DNA of 60,000 nt from Symsagittifera roscoffensis (lineage: Eukaryota > Xenacoelomorpha > Acoela > Convolutidae), in the NCBI RefSeq assembly GCF_963678635.1, contig NC_087064.1, positions 10,827,671 through 10,887,670 on the forward strand, written 5' to 3'. Both the position numbers and the translations under genes were made by a program. A model generated the notes under the pieces. It was given only the letters and a program-made list of their open reading frames with translations, ran no database searches and was not told the origin of the DNA. Shown here in pieces: positions 55,103 to 60,000 of the stretch (position 1 is the first letter of the stretch; each line of letters opens with the position of its first letter).

Positions 55103-55799
55103 TTTTTAAGGACCCTGTTTTTTGTGTTTAAAAACAATAAATTACTGACTGCGGGCGACATTTTTTTTTGACAATTTTTCAATCAACAGTAAAAAAATTA
55201 ATTAAATTCAAGCAGCTTGTTGCATTATTTGTTAATCAATTTCTTGCATATCATTTATTTTTTTTTAATTAAGAAAAAAGATTGAAGTTGAATTCTAACA
55301 CCGAACATGGCTTCAAATTTTATAGAGCCTAGGAAGGATCTCATTTGAGGGAACTACAATTGGGTAATTCATCGCGTTAAAGACGCTGGTTCATTTCAAA
55401 ACAAACGTACACTTAATTTTTCCTCGTAAAAAAATTAAAATAAAACGTATAGTCTTTCTCCGTAAAACTTTCAGATTGGACCGGTCACAATACACATTGC
55501 CGGTCTAAAGAGTTCTTATCAGAGAAAACAGATTACGCAATTGTTCAATTTTGAAATAAAACTCTGCAGTCTTTTTGATTCTTCAATCTGAGTGAGCATA
55601 TGTTAACTGCTGTCTTGATTAGCCTTTTTCTCGTCATCAAAAAATTATCTATTTTCGAAGTCCCAAAAGAATTTTTCCATTTTGTACAGGGTTTATAAAG
55701 TCACCTGCAAGGAAATTGACTCGGCTGGCGAGGTTTCAGCGTTTGTTTTTTCTTATTATAAACTTGAACTAGTTCTCATTGTTTCGACCACTGAAAATG

Positions 55800-56230
55800 G
55801 AAAATGGGGAGGGACTTTGTATTAGGGCGTGTTTTACGTTTCTTTTTTTTCGTTTTCCTTTGTGTTTTCCACGGAAAATCAGGTACCGCAAATACTCATC
55901 GAACTGGGTTGAGTCGTTTATCATATTAAAGTACTTTTCGTCGTGATTTGAACAACATTTAAGAATTTGGAAAAAATCCCAGTGTTGAGAAAAAAAAGAG
56001 GTTTTTTTGTTGATTTTTTTTTGTTTTTCTACAAAAACTGTTTCCTAATTAAAGAATTTTACTGAAACTGTAAAAAATTGCTTAAACTCTTAATTTTTTG
56101 TTAAGATCATTTCATCACATCACGCCGCAAAAAAACGACCCTTATTTGAACAAATTTTGATGTATTTTTTAAGACAAGGGTCGGAATATTCTGCGCTACT
56201 TGCCCAGTAACCGGTTATCCTTTTTTTGCA
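55800..56230 (+). repeat. Dispersed copy of the 550-620-bp repeat
   Basis: It carries TTTCCACGGAAAATCAGGTA, GAACTGGGTTGAGT, and the core GGAATATTCTGCGCTACTTGC-CCAGTAACCGG. It is in the same orientation as the 14.2-17.1 kb array. Confidence 0.65.
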
Positions 56231-56401
56231 AGAAATAAATTGATTTTAAGGCAACTCTAAGAAATAAAATGATGGGCGTCAGAATTTTTTAAATTATATT
56301 CGGATGCGATGAAATATATTTAGATATTTGAAATAATCGTCGGCTTTGTATTTTTTGTATCTATATAATTCAATGAAGAATGCTGGTATATCATTGCTGA
56401 T

Positions 56402-56803
56402 TTGTTTTTTTTCCGTTCCCCGGAAGCCACTCGAAAAAAGTTAGGTCTTGAAGTTTGGAGTAAATTTGACCCTCTAGCTTGTTGCAGTTTGGAAAAACTT
56501 TGTTTAAAGGAAATTTTTCCACGCGTAAAAAAAATTCCGTTACGCTGTCAGCATTATGTAACACCTTCAAAACGATCATATATTAGCACAAAAATGCCGA
56601 AAACTTCAGCAATACAGTCATTTTTTGAGATAGCTGGAAAGGCATGGAAAAAACACAGGCTGGTTTTGACTTTTCTCACACCTCGAAATGTGGATCTGTT
56701 TCAAAACATATTCTGCGCTTTGCAGGATGTCCTTCACATTTTTTCACTTCAATTGAAAAGTGGCAAAAGGGTAATTGGAATTGACGAATATTTAGTTAGT
56801 TAA
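56402..56803 (+). other. Open frame of unknown status (133 codons)
   Basis: It is open from a non-ATG codon to TAG with mixed, protein-like composition (KLGLEVWSKFDPLACCSLEK, QDVLHIFSLQLKSG). There is a T/C-rich stretch before it and a weak GTAATT donor near 56769. It could be a lone exon, a transposon scrap or chance. No family is recognised. Confidence 0.2.
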
Positions 56804-56961
56804 TGTTTAGTTGCACTGAATTTTACAAAAGTTTATGGTTGTTGGTTGAAATTTTAAATAGCATACAATCATCTAAAGTTCATTCTTAAAAATACGAAGC
56901 AAACGAATCCTGTACTTATTATAACCGGCTTCTAATGATATAAAAGCCCGCTCAAAATCAT

Positions 56962-57527
56962 AACAAGACTGCTCGTATCAGGGCAAAGCCCTGAATGTTC
57001 CGACTGCTTTTGAAGGTTTATGGAGCAGCAGTAATAACATAAAAAAAATTAAATGAGATAAAAAAAAATGAACTTTTTTTTTCTCTAAAATTTGAAATTT
57101 TTTATGAAAATCATCCCCCCCACACGCCATATAAAGTACAAAAAGATAGCTTTCGTTCCTTGTAACACATCAATTATGGCAAATAAGCTTCGTTCAACCA
57201 ATTTGGAACGATTTATAAGACGGATTAAATCTCCGCTTACGCGTTAATAGCGCGAATTATATCGCGCGTTAATTGTCTCAAATTGGTCAAAATGGCAATC
57301 TTTAAACCCTTATAACTTTACGAAAAATGATCACAGGTGAAATTTCTTCTCAAATTCAAGCCCAGGACAACAATACTTTTTGAATGATATAAAAAAATTC
57401 CGTCAAAAATGGCTAGTTAAAAAGTCGAAATTTGTCTGAAGAAAAAAAAACCCACCCCGAGCACAAATATTCCGTTACTTTCGATCGAAAGTCGCAACAA
57501 TTACTTTCGTATGGAAAGTCGGAACAA
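56962..57527 (-). mobile_element. 0.53-kb dispersed element, copy 2 (inverted)
   Basis: Reverse-complement copy of 52367-52900. At its TTGTTCCGAC end the CTTTCG/CGAAAG motif is duplicated (extra 30 bp near 57475-57510). It keeps the CAGGGC-GCCCTG hairpin near 56980. Confidence 0.78.
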
Positions 57528-57695
57528 TAAATTGATTAGATTCAATTTTTAAAAAGGGAGTTTGTAAGGTTTCATAAGGAAGACCAATCAGATTTTGATA
57601 AATTTTTTCCTTTTTAACTAGGCCAGATTTTTGTATAATTATTAAATTTGAAGTCAAAACACTAATTATTAGCTCTAAATCATCAAAATTGTTTA

Positions 57696-58230
57696 TTGTT
57701 CCGACTTTCGATACGAAAGTAACGGAATATTTGTGCTCGGGGTGGGTTTTTTTTTCTTCGGACAAATTTCGACTTTTTAACTAGCCATTTTTGACGGAAT
57801 TTTTTTTATATCATTCGAAAGGTATTGTTGTCCTGAGCTCAAATTTGAAAAGATATTTCACCTGTGATCATTTTTCGTAAATTTATGGGGGTTTAAAGAT
57901 TGCCATTTTGGCCAATTTGGGACAATTAACGCGCGATATTTTTCGCGCTATTAACGCGTAAGCGGAGAGTTAATCCGTCTTAGAAATCGTTCCAAATTGG
58001 TTAAAAGAAGCTTATTCGCCAAAATTGGTTTGTTACAAGGAGCATAATCTATCCTTTTGTACTTTGTATGGCGTGTGGGGGATGATTTCCATAAAAAAAT
58101 TCAAATTTTAGAAAAAAAATTTTCATTTTATTTTTTCTTACATTTAATTTTTTAATGTTATTACTGCTCCATAAACCTTAAAAGGCAGTCGGAACATCCA
58201 GGGCTTCGCCCTGATACGAGCAGTCTTGTT
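57696..58230 (+). mobile_element. 0.53-kb dispersed element, copy 3
   Basis: Inverted partner of the preceding copy across a 168-bp spacer, so the pair forms a 1.27-kb foldback. The 3' hairpin CAGGGC-TTC-GCCCTG (58199-58213) lies 17 bp before the end; it has decayed in copy 1. Confidence 0.8.
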
Positions 58231-58239
58231 TCAGTTTTG

Positions 58240-60000
58240 ATCTGAATTTGTGAAACAATCTAAAAGTTTTAAAACCAGGAAATTATGTTTTTTTCCTAAA
58301 GTGAGCTTAGTTCGCTTATAAAAGAATTGAGCCAAAGAGTTTTACTTCAGGCCGGAATGAAAAATAAATCCAGATGCTTGCTAAAAAATCCATATATTGG
58401 CTGTCTACTGAATACGTCTATTCGAGAAACTTGAAATGATAGAACAATGCAATGAAAAAATAAACAGAAGATAGTGTTTGAGGGACTTCATTAAGCAATC
58501 ATTCAACGAGCTTTTTGCGTTAAATAAAATTTTAGATCGAATTTTTTGCAGGATTGCATGCCCGGGTTGACTAAATATGCTAGAAATACACCTCTCATGT
58601 ATGGCGCATACGTGTAATTGATTGAAGAAACTACATGAAAGAGACAATACAAGACATGTATGACTAGTTTTTGCCCCTTATGGGCATTGCGTATCTACCC
58701 ATTTGCCATATAAGCGAATTGTATGACTAACATTCTGCCATATATTGAATTGTATGACTTGCTTTCTTTCATAAATTTTCAAATCTCTAAATTGTTTCTT
58801 TGTATAATTTTTTATGATTTTTTGGTTTTGCTTACAAACATTTTTACTCTGGCTAAAAAATACTCATAGGTGAGAACGACATATGAAATCTCATAGAAAA
58901 ACTGCACTATGAATCCATGTCAAGAAAAAATGTTTGTCTCTGATATTGATAAAATTGCCTGATTTCTTGCAGTCACTTTCACAAAAAAAATTAGCTAGTT
59001 GTTTGCAGTAACAGTAAGTTTTGTGTAATTGTTAACTAGCCGAAATATTTGGTACCAATCAAAATTAAATAAATACATTTCAGCTAAAAACATGAAAGCA
59101 AATGTTTGTTTTTGGAAAAATATTTTTAATTATAAAACTGAAAAATGTGCTGAAAAATTGTTACGGCAGTGTTTGAATATTTTTCCTAAGCATCATATGT
59201 GAAATTGTTGGGTGTATGTAAGACAACCTGGGTCTTTTTTTTCAAGCATTTGTGATTTGTTTTTTTGACAGTTTCAGTTGCTTTAATTATGTCTAAGATT
59301 AGTCAGCGTTATTAAACAACTATACAGACTTTTTTGGGTTATTAATTAGTTTAACAGATTTTTAATCGAATAATTTTACTTTTGGTTTAGATAAAACCAA
59401 AAGTCAGACGTTAATTTGCGCAGGAGGCAAAGTAGTAACGCACCTGCCTATAAAGACAAAGTCAATCGTTCGAAACCGGTCAGGAAATGTTTTTTTCAAT
59501 TTTGAGCAGGTAATTGAGTTCCAACAAATTTTGCCCATTGTTTTTGCTTGTTTTTCTTGCTTACTCTGTTCTTGCTGTTCGTTTTTTAAGCTGCTCACAT
59601 CAAATGCTGTTCAAATCTTTTTTTTCATGCTGTTCATGTTGATTTAATAAAAAATTATTGAATTTTTTTAAATACGTTTAAGAAGTGTTCTCTGCATTTA
59701 GTGCAGTGATAAAACGCATTCTTGAGACAAAAAATCCCAGATGTTTAAATGATTTTTGTACTCCCAGATTTTCGAATATTCTAGACTTTCGTGTCTGCTG
59801 GTTTTGTCGGCTTAGGTTCCACAATAAGATTTGGTTTTCCTTTAGCCATTGAAAGTTCTTTGTATTGTTTTTAATGGTTAGTTTGTTTCAGGAATTTGTT
59901 GTCTTTTTTGCTATTTTTATAATTTTTTTTTGACAAAAATAACGATTATTTGAAGGTTTTTTTTTCGATTTTGATTTGTCTTCTCATTTGCTGGTCATCA
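58240..60000. other. AT-rich stretch, no gene seen
   Basis: No supported ORF. A weak pol III-like pair (GGCAAAGTAGTAACGC near 59427 and CGTTCGAAACC near 59468) may be a decayed tRNA-derived SINE head; its stems do not pair well. TGTATGACT recurs three times at 58659-58772. Confidence 0.45.

Noticed and set aside
54736-55182. 131- and 75-codon frames
   Set aside because: They run through the hAT-type element and its flank on both strands, show no transposase motif, and cross the terminal repeats.
58199-58213. CAGGGC-TTC-GCCCTG hairpin as a transcription terminator
   Set aside because: There is no gene ending here and the hairpin is part of a dispersed element present in several orientations.

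Overview
The window looks like an AT-rich, intron-rich and heavily repeat-loaded animal nuclear genome. Genes have canonical GT-AG introns and short exons, protein families are metazoan, and the repeats are of eukaryotic types: hAT-like and Tc1/mariner-like MITEs, foldback palindromes and Ty3/gypsy pol fragments. The window contains no operons, rRNA or CRISPR arrays. I cannot name the species; a marine invertebrate is plausible but unproven. One 200-bp run of N (51433-51632) shows this is a draft scaffold.

Two protein-coding genes are well supported, and they sit tail to tail. The first, on + (1694-24481), is the 3' part of a leucine-rich-repeat gene. It has five in-phase exons encoding four 23-residue LRRs, a linker, a long acidic stretch and a C-terminal segment resembling the second half of a death domain. 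Its third intron is about 17.8 kb and is filled with mobile and satellite-like DNA. The second, on - (27606-26126), has two exons encoding a 428-residue glycogen-targeting regulatory subunit of protein phosphatase 1 (PPP1R3 family), with a VSFAD-type PP1-binding segment and a CBM21 domain.

Repeats by region. 88-907: foldback palindrome. 3941-6665: a 213-214-bp MITE family with 8-bp target duplications, including one copy nested in another. 5597-6383 and 52961-53690: a dispersed repeat carrying an initiator-tRNA-Met-like sequence. 6721-7682: two inverted copies of one TIR element. 14.2-17.1 kb: array of a roughly 550-620-bp unit. 17.7-21.75 kb: a 4-kb palindrome whose arms are arrays of a 160-170-bp monomer. 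32.5-33.7 kb: tandem duplication. 35.73-45.6 kb: a 4.63-kb tandem duplication containing a Tc1/mariner-like palindromic MITE, a GAGCGG/CCGCTC palindrome and decayed Ty3/gypsy-type reverse transcriptase and integrase fragments. 45.6-50.05 kb: a four-unit array with GTT/GCT-rich low-complexity cores. 52.4 kb and 57-58.2 kb: three copies of a 0.53-0.57-kb element. 54719-55102: hAT-type MITE with perfect 8-bp target duplication.

Most other open frames are short and lie in repeats or AT-rich sequence; I do not treat them as genes. The best candidates for something undescribed are the satellite-armed 4-kb palindrome, the GAGCGG palindrome, the iMet-like repeat, and the acidic insertion in the putative death domain of the LRR protein. 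All of these are structural observations, without functional evidence.
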